Assembly: GCA_038064135.1 (NCBI GenBank) | Contig: JBBTTS010000068.1 | Coordinates: forward strand, 1-14,900 | Reading direction: 5' to 3' | Length of the DNA stretch: 14,900 bases | From: JBBTTS01 sp038064135 | GTDB lineage: Bacteria > Patescibacteriota > Saccharimonadia > Saccharimonadales > OMJO01 | Shown: positions 5,629 to 12,843 of the stretch, one piece after another | Layout of the letters: every line of letters begins with the position of its first letter | Position numbering within the stretch: the first letter of the stretch is position 1 | The notes under the pieces: generated by a model | Seen by the model: the letters and a program-made list of their open reading frames with translations, nothing else | Told to the model about the DNA's origin: nothing | Databases searched by the model: none | Translations under genes and position numbers: made by a program

Positions 5629-6921
5629 ATGCTCAAAAAACTCAAGGCCGCCGCCCAAAGTGTGAAAAGTCGTAGAAACGGCCAAGACCCAAATAGCCAA
5701 TTCGTTGTAGCCCTAGACATAGGAACAGAGTTTGTAAAGGTTTTAATAGGCAAAATAAATGGTGATTCTATTGAAATTATAGGTGTCGGTAAAACCCATC
5801 AAGAGCTAACCGACATGCAAGCTGGTGCAATTGCCGACATAGCTGGCGTAGTTAATAACTGTGACCAAGCGCTGTTAAAAGCTGAAAAATCGGCCAATGT
5901 AAGCGTACGAAGCGCCGTAATTGGCATAGCCGGTGAACTTGTCAAGGGGACCACGACTGCAGTCAAAGCCAATCGAAAAAATAAAAACAAAGAGCTGGAT
6001 TATCAAGAATTAGAACGAATCATTGGCTTGGTGCAAAATCGAGCCGAAGAACGAGCCAAACAGCAACTGGCCTGGGAGCTTGGCGGCAAAGACGTAGAGA
6101 TTCGAATGGTGAACAGCGCTTTGGTCAGTATAGATATTGACGGATATACCGTAACAAATCCATTGGGTTTTCAAGGTAAAGAAGTTCGGGTGCAGCTTTA
6201 TACAGCATTCGCACCGCAAATTCATATTGGTGCGCTAGAACGCACTGCTCAAGAGCTTGACTTAGATCTACTGGCTGTAGCCGCTGAACCATTTGCTGTG
6301 GCTAGATCGGTTGTTGGTAACGCAACCAGTGGCGGCATGAGTGCAATTTTAATGGATGTAGGCGGTGGAACTACAGACATAGCAGTTGTTCATGATGGTG
6401 GTGTGCAGGGCACAAAGATGTTTGGTATTGGTGGCCGGGCATTCACCAGAGCTATCGAGCGCGACATTAGCGTTAGTTTTTTGCAAGCCGAAGAACTTAA
6501 GTTAGCCATTGGCACCAGCAAATTTCCGCATGTTAAAAAGGCCGATGTCGAAGCGGCACTTACTAAAACACTAGATGTATGGCTTAGTGGGGTGCAGTTG
6601 GCGCTGAGTGAGTTTACGAAATTAGACCATCTGCCACACCGAATACTACTTTGTGGGGGTGGCTCGTCACTGGATATGTTGGTAGACCGGCTGGAATCAT
6701 CAAATTGGTACACCGAGCTGCCTTTTACACGTAAACCCACAGTTCAGCATATTCAGCCCAGTGAAGTAGCTGATATAGTTGACAAAACAAGCGCGGTTAC
6801 CGATCATACATTCATTACGGCAATGGGCCTTTTAAGAGTTGGGGTAGACACAATTCAGCAAGGTGCTAACGGCAATACCGGGTCAATCAAAGAACGAATC
6901 GACAGGATGTTACGAATATGA
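5629..6921 (+). CDS. FtsA/PilM-family actin-like ATPase
   Basis: A 430-residue protein of the actin/Hsp70 ATPase fold. The phosphate-1 motif is ALDIGTEFVKV (D30), phosphate-2 MDVGGGTTDIAVV (242-254), and the adenosine motif LLCGGGSSL (340-348). Between them, SIDIDGYTVTNPLGFQGKEV is the SHS2 (1C) region with the nP-G-xG motif typical of FtsA. The C-terminus SIKERIDRMLRI (419-430) is a short amphipathic helix after a polar linker, as in the membrane-targeting tip of FtsA. FtsA anchors FtsZ to the membrane, whereas PilM plays a similar scaffold role in type IV pili. The linker and tip favour FtsA, but the next gene resembles a PilM-PilN arrangement (cytosolic ATPase then bitopic partner). The stop overlaps the next start (ATGA), so the two are translationally coupled. 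FtsZ is not in the window. Confidence 0.85.
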   Translation: MLKKLKAAAQSVKSRRNGQDPNSQFVVALDIGTEFVKVLIGKINGDSIEIIGVGKTHQELTDMQAGAIADIAGVVNNCDQALLKAEKSANVSVRSAVIGIAGELVKGTTTAVKANRKNKNKELDYQELERIIGLVQNRAEERAKQQLAWELGGKDVEIRMVNSALVSIDIDGYTVTNPLGFQGKEVRVQLYTAFAPQIHIGALERTAQELDLDLLAVAAEPFAVARSVVGNATSGGMSAILMDVGGGTTDIAVVHDGGVQGTKMFGIGGRAFTRAIERDISVSFLQAEELKLAIGTSKFPHVKKADVEAALTKTLDVWLSGVQLALSEFTKLDHLPHRILLCGGGSSLDMLVDRLESSNWYTELPFTRKPTVQHIQPSEVADIVDKTSAVTDHTFITAMGLLRVGVDTIQQGANGNTGSIKERIDRMLRI

Positions 6922-8597
6922 GCGGTCAAAAAGATATTGTTTACATCGACATCGACGATGAAATAACCAACATTGTTAATAAAGTTCAGTCCAGCAATCA
7001 AAAAATAGTGGCTTTAGTATTACCAAAGCGCGCTAGTGCCTTGCAAAGTGTAGTTAATATGAAATTATTAAAACGTTCTGCCGAAGAGTCTAAAAAAAGC
7101 CTGGTATTAATTACTTCTGAAACAAGTCTGATGCCTTTAGCTGGTGCAGCAAAACTGCATGTTGCTAAAACTCTTCAGTCACGACCGACTATTCCCTCGG
7201 CGCCGGACCTTTCTGACAAACCGCTGGTAATTAAAAGTAACGAAGCTCTTGAAGATTCGGTCGATGCCACCAAACCAGTTGGCGAATTGGCTGGTTTGCC
7301 AGATCAAAATGATGACACAGACGAGACAATAGAGCTAGACAACGACGAACCAATCGATGACGAAGCTGATGCAGACAAGAAAACCAAAAAAGGTTTTAAT
7401 AAAAAACTAAAAATTCCTAGTTTTGAGAAGTTTCGAGTAAAATTGTTTTTGGCCATTTTTGGCGTAATTTTACTTGGCGTTGGCTGGTATGTGGCAAATA
7501 TTGTGCTGCCAAAAGCCACGATTACAATTAAAACCGACAATTCCACCGTTACTAGTGACTTAGTTATTACTGCCAACCCAAAAGCTACCGAACTTGATCT
7601 AGATAAAAAAATTGTGCCGGCAACCATTAAAGAAATAAAGCGTACAGACACCGAAAAAGGTGCAACCACAGGCCAACGTGACGATGGTACCAAAGCAAGC
7701 GGAACGGCAATTTTATTTAACTGTAGTACTGCAGATAAATTGGACGATAAAGAGCGAACCGTTCCGGCAGGAAGCGGTATAAGTTCGGGAGGACTGACGT
7801 TCATTATCCAGGCTGCGGTAACTGTTCAGCCAAGTGGATTTACTGGATCTACCTGTAAATTCGACAAGCCATCTTCAAGTGTGACAGTAGTTGCCCAGGC
7901 TGCGGGCGATAAGTACAACGTAGCCGCCAAGGATGGCTACATTGTAGCCGGGTTCTCTACGATTACGGCTGACGCTTCAGCTATGGGCGGTGGAACATCA
8001 AAGCTCACAAAAGTTGTTAGCCAGGCCGACATCGATACTCTTAAAACAAAATTGACTGATAAAGGCACCGAAGACGCCACCAAATTGGTGTTAGACGAAC
8101 TTAAAAAAGCTGGTTTTGTTGGGTTAGAAGACACCATCGCCACCGGCACCCAAACTGTGACCAGCAATCCTAAACTAAACGAAGAGGGTGCAGAAGTGAC
8201 GGTTACAGCCGTTACGGCTTACAATATGCAAGGACTAAAAAAAGAAGATCTAGAGAAACTAATCAAAAAGGATGCCGAAGGAAAAATCGACACCAGTAAG
8301 CAAAAAATATTAGACACCGGAATTGACAACGTAATATTTCGCATCCAAGACCGCAAGCCAAGTGGCGAAATTACTCTCTCAATGCAGACTCAGGTTGTAG
8401 CTGGTCCAGAACTTAACCCCGAAGAAATCAAAAAAGAAATCGCTGGTAAAAAGAAAGGTGACACCATCAGCACTATTCAAAACCGACCAGGCATAAAACA
8501 AGTCGACACTTCCTTTAGTCCATTTTGGGTATTTTCGACACCAAAAAATGTTAACAAAATTACCATCAACATTGTAAAATCGGATGCTACCAAATAA
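6918..8597 (+). CDS. Baseplate J-like bitopic membrane protein
   Basis: A 559-residue protein in four parts. Residues 1 to about 105 form a cytoplasmic alpha/beta domain (IVYIDIDDEITNIV, KIVALVLPKRASALQSVVN, SLVLITSE), which I cannot match to a named enzyme. Residues about 128-160 are a very acidic linker (DQNDDTDETIELDNDEPIDD). A single transmembrane helix lies at about 176-198 (LFLAIFGVILLGVGWYVANIV). The remaining 360 residues are external and beta-rich, with the ASGTAILFN strand and a VPAGSGISSGGLTFIIQAAVTV pattern characteristic of baseplate-J/gp47-like domains; two cysteines in this domain might pair. There is no phage context and no other tail gene, so the J-like fold is probably used for envelope assembly rather than a contractile tail (inference). 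Coupled to the FtsA-like gene by a 4-base overlap and to ruvX by a 14-base overlap. Confidence 0.75.
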   Translation: MSGQKDIVYIDIDDEITNIVNKVQSSNQKIVALVLPKRASALQSVVNMKLLKRSAEESKKSLVLITSETSLMPLAGAAKLHVAKTLQSRPTIPSAPDLSDKPLVIKSNEALEDSVDATKPVGELAGLPDQNDDTDETIELDNDEPIDDEADADKKTKKGFNKKLKIPSFEKFRVKLFLAIFGVILLGVGWYVANIVLPKATITIKTDNSTVTSDLVITANPKATELDLDKKIVPATIKEIKRTDTEKGATTGQRDDGTKASGTAILFNCSTADKLDDKERTVPAGSGISSGGLTFIIQAAVTVQPSGFTGSTCKFDKPSSSVTVVAQAAGDKYNVAAKDGYIVAGFSTITADASAMGGGTSKLTKVVSQADIDTLKTKLTDKGTEDATKLVLDELKKAGFVGLEDTIATGTQTVTSNPKLNEEGAEVTVTAVTAYNMQGLKKEDLEKLIKKDAEGKIDTSKQKILDTGIDNVIFRIQDRKPSGEITLSMQTQVVAGPELNPEEIKKEIAGKKKGDTISTIQNRPGIKQVDTSFSPFWVFSTPKNVNKITINIVKSDATK

Positions 8598-9006
8598 ATC
8601 AATATTAGCCTTAGATGTGGGTGATGTTCGCGTTGGCGTGGCTTTGGCACGGCCAGAATCTGGTCTGGCGCAACCACACAAAATATTATTAAACGACGAT
8701 ATGCTAATACGAAATATCCAAGAAATTATTTCGGAATTTAATGTTGGTGTTTTGGTGGTTGGACTACCTAGAAATTTAGATGGCCAAGACACAGCTCAAA
8801 CAAAAAAAGTGCGTATGTTTACCGAAAGTTTAAAAACTCAAATCACGGCTACTATTCACTGCCAAGACGAAGCACTTAGTTCAGTTCGAGCCCGCGAGGC
8901 AATTGCCTTAGGAAATTCAGCTGGGGAAAAAGTAGATATTGACGCCATGGCTGCAAGCTATATACTTGATGACTACCTAAACGAGCGGAAAATTGCTAAA
9001 AAATGA
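8584..9006 (+). CDS. ruvX: YqgF/RuvX-family Holliday-junction resolvase-like nuclease
   Basis: A 140-residue RNase H-fold protein of normal family length. The motifs are LALDVGDVRVGVA with D11, VVGLPRNLDGQDT, CQDEALSSVRA with E96, and VDIDAMAASYILDDYL with D120. Together these give the conserved acidic triad. The family is linked to pre-16S rRNA 5' processing and, by fold, to Holliday-junction resolution; which activity applies here cannot be told. The ATG at 8584 lies inside the end of the baseplate-J-like gene and the stop overlaps the mltG ATG (9003-9006), so the gene sits in the middle of a coupled operon. In many bacteria ruvX also lies next to mltG. Confidence 0.92.
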   Translation: MLPNKSILALDVGDVRVGVALARPESGLAQPHKILLNDDMLIRNIQEIISEFNVGVLVVGLPRNLDGQDTAQTKKVRMFTESLKTQITATIHCQDEALSSVRAREAIALGNSAGEKVDIDAMAASYILDDYLNERKIAKK

Positions 9007-10049
9007 GCTACTCACTACTTAAACCAAAAAAACATGTTTGGAAAATTATTGTCACATCATTAGTTGTAGCATTAATTGTTGCTGGGTTAACGGTATATGG
9101 TGCTAGGTATGTTTATGTTCGAAATCTCAAATCAGTAAGTGCATCGGAAAAAATTCAGCTGGTTACTATACCTTCCGGTGTGAGTGTGCAAGAAACCGGA
9201 ATTATACTCAAGCAGGCCGGTTTAGTTAGGCAGTCATGGGCATTTGAATGGTATATGCGGCAAAATAATCTGAGTGACATAATCCAAGCTGGAACTTACG
9301 CGCTTCGCCCTAACATGAGCATTCAGGAAATTGCTAAAATTATAACCAAGGGTCAGATTGCAACCGATTTATTTACTATTCTACCTGGCCAGCGAATCGA
9401 TCAGGTGAAGCAAGTTTTGGTAAATGTCGGGTACAGCGTAGAATCGGCTGACGCGGCATTAAATCCCGCCCAATACAAAGATCATCCCGTCCTGGCTGGC
9501 AAGCCTAGCGGCGCTAATCTCGAAGGCTATTTATACCCTGAATCATTTCAAAGAACTACATCTACCAAACCCCAACAATTAATAAGGGCTTCGCTAGATG
9601 AGATGCATAAAAGACTAACTCCAACAATTCGTAGTCGATTTGCCGAACAAGGTTTAAGCGTTTATCAAGGTGTAATCTTAGCGTCGATTATCGAACAGGA
9701 AGTCGGCAAAACAGAAGACAAGGCAAAAGTTGCCCAAGTGTTCTTGCTACGAATCAAAAGGGGTATGCCGCTAGGTTCGGATCCAACGGCATTCTACGGG
9801 GCGTTATTGGCAGGCCAAAAACCCAGCGTGATTTATGACTCACCTTACAATACCCGCCTCCATGCTGGTTTTCCGCCTGGGCCAATTAGTAACGTTAGTC
9901 AATCTTCGCTTGACGCATTGGCCAATCCTACCTCGGGTGACTTTTTGTATTTTGTGGCAGGCGATGATGGTATAACCCATTTTTCACACACACTTGCTGA
10001 GCATGAAGCTTTAACCGCTAAATATTGCAAGAAACTGTGTTCAGAATAA
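9003..10049 (+). CDS. mltG: Endolytic murein transglycosylase MltG
   Basis: MltG is an inner-membrane lytic transglycosylase that cuts nascent glycan strands and helps set their length. The 348 residues comprise a basic cytoplasmic start, one transmembrane helix (about 14-35, IIVTSLVVALIVAGLTVYGA), a LysM-like subdomain (VTIPSGVSVQETGIILKQAG to QAGTYALRPNMS) and the YceG catalytic domain. The catalytic glutamate is E231 in ASIIEQEVGK. The downstream family motifs are all present: MPLGSDPTAFYG, YNTRLHAGFPPGPISN, FLYFVAGDDGITHFSHT and the final EH. The gene overlaps ruvX by four bases and ends the operon; the next gene, 206 bases on, has its own promoter. Confidence 0.95.
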   Translation: MSYSLLKPKKHVWKIIVTSLVVALIVAGLTVYGARYVYVRNLKSVSASEKIQLVTIPSGVSVQETGIILKQAGLVRQSWAFEWYMRQNNLSDIIQAGTYALRPNMSIQEIAKIITKGQIATDLFTILPGQRIDQVKQVLVNVGYSVESADAALNPAQYKDHPVLAGKPSGANLEGYLYPESFQRTTSTKPQQLIRASLDEMHKRLTPTIRSRFAEQGLSVYQGVILASIIEQEVGKTEDKAKVAQVFLLRIKRGMPLGSDPTAFYGALLAGQKPSVIYDSPYNTRLHAGFPPGPISNVSQSSLDALANPTSGDFLYFVAGDDGITHFSHTLAEHEALTAKYCKKLCSE

Positions 10050-10081
10050 CTCAAAACAGAGGTAGTATTCAATCAAATGTC

Positions 10082-10110
10082 TTGTTGACGCAGGCGTTTT
10101 TTGATATAAT
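10082..10110 (+). promoter_or_regulatory. Promoter of the LysM-CHAP gene (TGATATAAT, with -35-like TTGTTG)
   Basis: A perfect extended -10 (TGA plus TATAAT at 10105-10110) has a -35-like TTGTTG at 10082-10087 with a 17-base spacer; an overlapping TTGACG at 10085-10090 has a less usual 14-base spacer. Transcription starting near 10117 would give a leader of about 140 bases before the TTG start at 10256, unlike the near-leaderless genes elsewhere in the window. Confidence 0.65.
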
Positions 10111-10116
10111 CTATGT

Positions 10117-10255
10117 CGTAATTGCGCGGCCATTTTGCCAAGATACATCGGCGGCAGTTACCCTGAGGCTGAAAGTAGGAAGTAAAAACAAGGTGGTCGA
10201 ATGTCGACCTTCTTAAAAGTCAAGCTAAGATCCAGCCCTTGATAGCTTGCCATAA
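10117..10255 (+). promoter_or_regulatory. Long 5' leader of the LysM-CHAP gene, possibly structured
   Basis: This is the only long untranslated leader in the window. It contains inverted repeats: TGCC/GGCA flanking AAGATACATC; TTAC-CC-T.. pairing with AGG-aa-GTAA; GGTCGA (10195-10200) with TCGACC (10204-10209); and a perfect CAAGCTA (10221-10227) with TAGCTTG (10243-10249) that ends six bases before the start codon. An AAGGTGG followed four bases later by ATG (10201) could translate a 13-residue peptide, MSTFLKVKLRSSP, ending at 10242. I do not recognise a known riboswitch consensus; in particular the GGGG/GGUGAAU elements of the c-di-AMP (ydaO) class are missing. Confidence 0.35.
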
Positions 10256-11452
10256 TTGAAAAGCAAGCAGGAGCGCAGTATCCGTACTCACTCAAACACA
10301 CTTAGCCAAAAGCTAAGTGGCATACAGGCAGAGAAAGTTAAAAAGCGTGCCAAGCGACGTTTTTTTGGTAAATCTAAAAAGCGGACCATTCGCATTAGTT
10401 TATTAGTTGCGAACGTATTATTATTGGCTGTTGTTGCTGGATTTGTAGTTAAAAGTCCAAGTACAAGCGGTGTTATTCGCCAAAGTAAAAGCGCCATTGT
10501 GGGTACCGACACCAGTGAGTCAAGCCCGCTCGACCAACTTTCTTCGGCCGATATTGCCGTGCATGTTGCCAGATTAGCAAAACTCGAAGAAACTACCTCA
10601 GTAGTAAATTATGCTGACACTGTAAATACTCAGCTAGTTATTACCCCGGCTGATGAAAAAGTTATCGCAAAACCACAAGTAGTAGCTACAGCTGCAAAAA
10701 GCCACAAAGATATTCGTCAGTATACAACCGTAGCCGGCGATACACTAGCTAGTATTGCTGCAAAATTTGGAGTAACAAGCGACAGTATACGATGGTCGAA
10801 TAGCCTTACGTCAACAACTGTTGCTGTCGGTAAGGTGCTTTGGATTGCGCCAGTTAGTGACGGTATAGTTTATGAAGTAAAACAGGGTGATACACCTGAT
10901 AGTCTGGCCACAAAATTCCGAGCCAATAAAGATCAGATAATTGCCTTTAACGATGCTTACCCCGAACTAGGTGGTTTAAAAGTTGGCACTAGGGTTGTAA
11001 TACCAAATGGCACTGTACAATCGGCGGCAAGTACGGGGGCATATGGATACGGAGGCGGCTTTGCATGGGGTGGCTTCAGTGCGGTTTACAGTAGCAATGG
11101 TTATGATTACGGTTGGTGTACATGGTGGGCTGCCAAGCGACGTGCTGATATTGGTCGTCCGGTACCGTCTAATATGGGTAATGCCTGTAACTGGGTGCGT
11201 GCAGCCCAACTTGCCGGAATCCCAACAGGAGGCACACCAGCCTCGGGAGCTGTGATATTTACCAAGTCTGGTTGTTGGGGTCACGTTGGCTTTGTAGAAG
11301 AGGTTTTGGCCGACGGTTCAGCATGGGTAACCGATATGAATTCGCATGGCCAAATCTCGAAAGATAATCCTGCTCCGGCAGGTGGCTGGAACAGAGTTAG
11401 TTGGCGATTAGTCACACCAGATCAATTTGATCGATTTTACTTCATCTACTAA
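10256..11452 (+). CDS. Membrane-anchored LysM-LysM-CHAP peptidoglycan hydrolase
   Basis: A 398-residue protein. A very basic cytoplasmic N-terminus (KVKKRAKRRFFGKSKKR) precedes one transmembrane helix (about 46-65, ISLLVANVLLLAVVAGFVV). Two LysM peptidoglycan-binding repeats follow: YTTVAGDTLASIAAKFGV...GKVLWIAP and YEVKQGDTPDSLATKF...GTRVVIPNG. A Gly-rich linker leads to a CHAP domain with C288 in GWCTWWAAKRR, H343 in WGHVGFVE and N362 in TDMNSHG, the expected Cys-His-polar catalytic set. It should cleave peptide bonds in the cell's own wall during growth or division, or in a host wall (inference). The start is TTG 10256: an in-frame TAA sits immediately before it and no ATG or GTG precedes the membrane helix. 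A 140-base leader lies upstream, and obg follows on the same strand. Confidence 0.88.
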   Translation: MKSKQERSIRTHSNTLSQKLSGIQAEKVKKRAKRRFFGKSKKRTIRISLLVANVLLLAVVAGFVVKSPSTSGVIRQSKSAIVGTDTSESSPLDQLSSADIAVHVARLAKLEETTSVVNYADTVNTQLVITPADEKVIAKPQVVATAAKSHKDIRQYTTVAGDTLASIAAKFGVTSDSIRWSNSLTSTTVAVGKVLWIAPVSDGIVYEVKQGDTPDSLATKFRANKDQIIAFNDAYPELGGLKVGTRVVIPNGTVQSAASTGAYGYGGGFAWGGFSAVYSSNGYDYGWCTWWAAKRRADIGRPVPSNMGNACNWVRAAQLAGIPTGGTPASGAVIFTKSGCWGHVGFVEEVLADGSAWVTDMNSHGQISKDNPAPAGGWNRVSWRLVTPDQFDRFYFIY

Positions 11453-11483
11453 GCCAGTAATACTGGAAAAAAGTATAAAAATA

Positions 11484-11492
11484 TGATATATT
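11484..11492 (+). promoter_or_regulatory. Extended -10 promoter of obg (TGATATATT)
   Basis: TGA followed by TATATT (one mismatch) ends 23 bases before the obg ATG, giving a leader of about 16 bases. That leader contains AAAGAGA (11502-11508), a weak Shine-Dalgarno-like stretch 7 bases before the start, so obg is likely leadered rather than leaderless. Confidence 0.45.
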
Positions 11493-11515
11493 ATTATCTT
11501 TAAAGAGATTATTTA

Positions 11516-12784
11516 ATGTTTGTAGATAAAGCAGATGTAGTGTTTCAGGCTGGCGATGGTGGCGATGGAAAGATTAGTTTTCGACACGAAAAGTATGTCG
11601 ATCGCGGTGGTCCTGATGGCGGAAATGGCGGAAATGGCGGTGATATATTTTTAGTGGGTAGTCTTAGTCAAAATACTTTAGCAACTTTTAGATACCAAAA
11701 ATTATTAAAAGCTGAATTTGGAAAACCGGGTGACAAGTCAAATAAACATGGTAAAAGTGGAAAATCTCAAAAAATCCTTGTGCCACTCGGTACGGTTTTT
11801 GTAAATGAAAAATCAGAAATTTTGGCTGACGTTGTTAACAAAGATCAGGAAATATTAATTGCCCGCGGCGGCAAAGGTGGATTTGGAAATGCGCACTTCG
11901 TTTCATCTAAAAGGCAAGCACCACGAATTGCCGAAAAAGGCGAAAAAGGCGAATTAGTACACGGTACACTGGAACTAAAAATGATTGCAGATGTAGGCTT
12001 AGTTGGATTGCCAAATGCTGGAAAGTCGACACTATTATCTGTTATCAGTAATGCTCGTCCTGAAATAGCCAACTATCCATTCACTACGTTAAGGCCAAAT
12101 TTGGGGGTTGTTGATATAGATAAAAATAATAGCATTTTAGTTGCCGATATTCCCGGATTGATTGAAGGCGCCAGCCAAGGTAAAGGTTTGGGCGACGAAT
12201 TTTTAAGACATGTTGAACGGACGGCCGTGATAATTCACATAATTGATGCTTATCAATCAGATTTAAAGGCAGCATACCATACCATCCAAGCCGAACTAGC
12301 GGCTTATAAAATCAATCTTTCTAAAAAACCGCAGATAGTTGTTATCAATAAAATCGATGGCCTTGATGAAGACATTGTTGCCGACAGAATTGATGAATTA
12401 AGAAAATTAATGCCTGCTAAAACTAAAATAATGGCCATATCAGCACAAGCCAAAATGGGACTCGAACAATTAAAATTTGCAGTCCAAAAAATTGTAAATT
12501 CAGAGCGCACCAAGATTAATAAAAAAGCCATCAAGACTCTCAAGGTCATTCAACTAGATCCCGACGAGCGCACTTGGAAAGTTACAAAGCAAGGTAAAAA
12601 CTTTATTATTACTGGCAGAAAAATTGAACGCTTTGCGGAGCGTACAAATTTTGAAAGCGACCACTCGATTGAACGATTGCGCGACATCATGAAGAAAATG
12701 GGTATAATTCGTGAGCTAAATCGCCAAAAAGCAATCTCAGGTACGGAAATATTTATTGGCGGTAAGGGAAGTATCGAATTTTAA
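11516..12784 (+). CDS. obg: GTPase Obg/CgtA
   Basis: Obg is an essential GTPase that binds the 50S subunit and couples ribosome assembly to growth state. The 422 residues show the full three-domain layout: the glycine-rich Obg domain (1 to about 158, GGPDGGNGGNGGD and RGGKGGFGNAHF), the G domain, and the C-terminal OCT domain (about 343-422, LDPDERTWKVTKQGKNFIITG to the end). The G motifs are G1 GLPNAGKST (164-172), switch I NYPFTTLRPNLG, G3 DIPGLIEGAS, G4 NKID, and G5 in ISAQAKMG. Nothing is missing. It follows the LysM-CHAP gene by 63 bases with its own -10 box and precedes sbcB. Confidence 0.96.
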   Translation: MFVDKADVVFQAGDGGDGKISFRHEKYVDRGGPDGGNGGNGGDIFLVGSLSQNTLATFRYQKLLKAEFGKPGDKSNKHGKSGKSQKILVPLGTVFVNEKSEILADVVNKDQEILIARGGKGGFGNAHFVSSKRQAPRIAEKGEKGELVHGTLELKMIADVGLVGLPNAGKSTLLSVISNARPEIANYPFTTLRPNLGVVDIDKNNSILVADIPGLIEGASQGKGLGDEFLRHVERTAVIIHIIDAYQSDLKAAYHTIQAELAAYKINLSKKPQIVVINKIDGLDEDIVADRIDELRKLMPAKTKIMAISAQAKMGLEQLKFAVQKIVNSERTKINKKAIKTLKVIQLDPDERTWKVTKQGKNFIITGRKIERFAERTNFESDHSIERLRDIMKKMGIIRELNRQKAISGTEIFIGGKGSIEF

Positions 12785-12820
12785 AAAATAATTAATTTCA
12801 TTTTTAACTAAAAGGTGTCG

Positions 12821-12840
12821 CATAATATTTTTTGAGGCAT
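12821..12840 (+). promoter_or_regulatory. Possible -10 (CATAAT) and Shine-Dalgarno (GAGG) of sbcB
   Basis: CATAAT at 12821-12826 is followed by GAGG at 12834-12837, six bases before the ATG at 12844. The GAGG favours ATG 12844 over the in-frame TTG at 12832. No TGn extension or -35 box is convincing, so the promoter part is weak. Confidence 0.35.
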
Positions 12841-12843
12841 AAC

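Noticed and set aside
6918..8597. A contractile phage-tail or injection system, suggested by the baseplate-J-like domain
   Set aside because: No tail tube, sheath, spike or other baseplate gene is present. The protein has a membrane helix and is coupled to an FtsA-like gene, so an envelope role fits better.
10088..10101. ACGC/GCGT hairpin followed by a T-run as an mltG terminator
   Set aside because: A four-base stem with a two-base loop is too weak, and the T-run is part of the promoter spacer.
10025..10216. A 63-codon frame overlapping the mltG end and the leader
   Set aside because: It crosses the strong promoter, has no start signal and has no protein-like pattern.
10117..10255. A ydaO-type (c-di-AMP) riboswitch
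   Set aside because: The position before a wall hydrolase is suggestive, but the conserved G-rich and GGUGAAU segments are absent.
11454..11472. CCAGT-AAT-ACTGG hairpin after the LysM-CHAP gene as a terminator
   Set aside because: It is followed by a run of A rather than T on the plus strand, and the stem is only five pairs.
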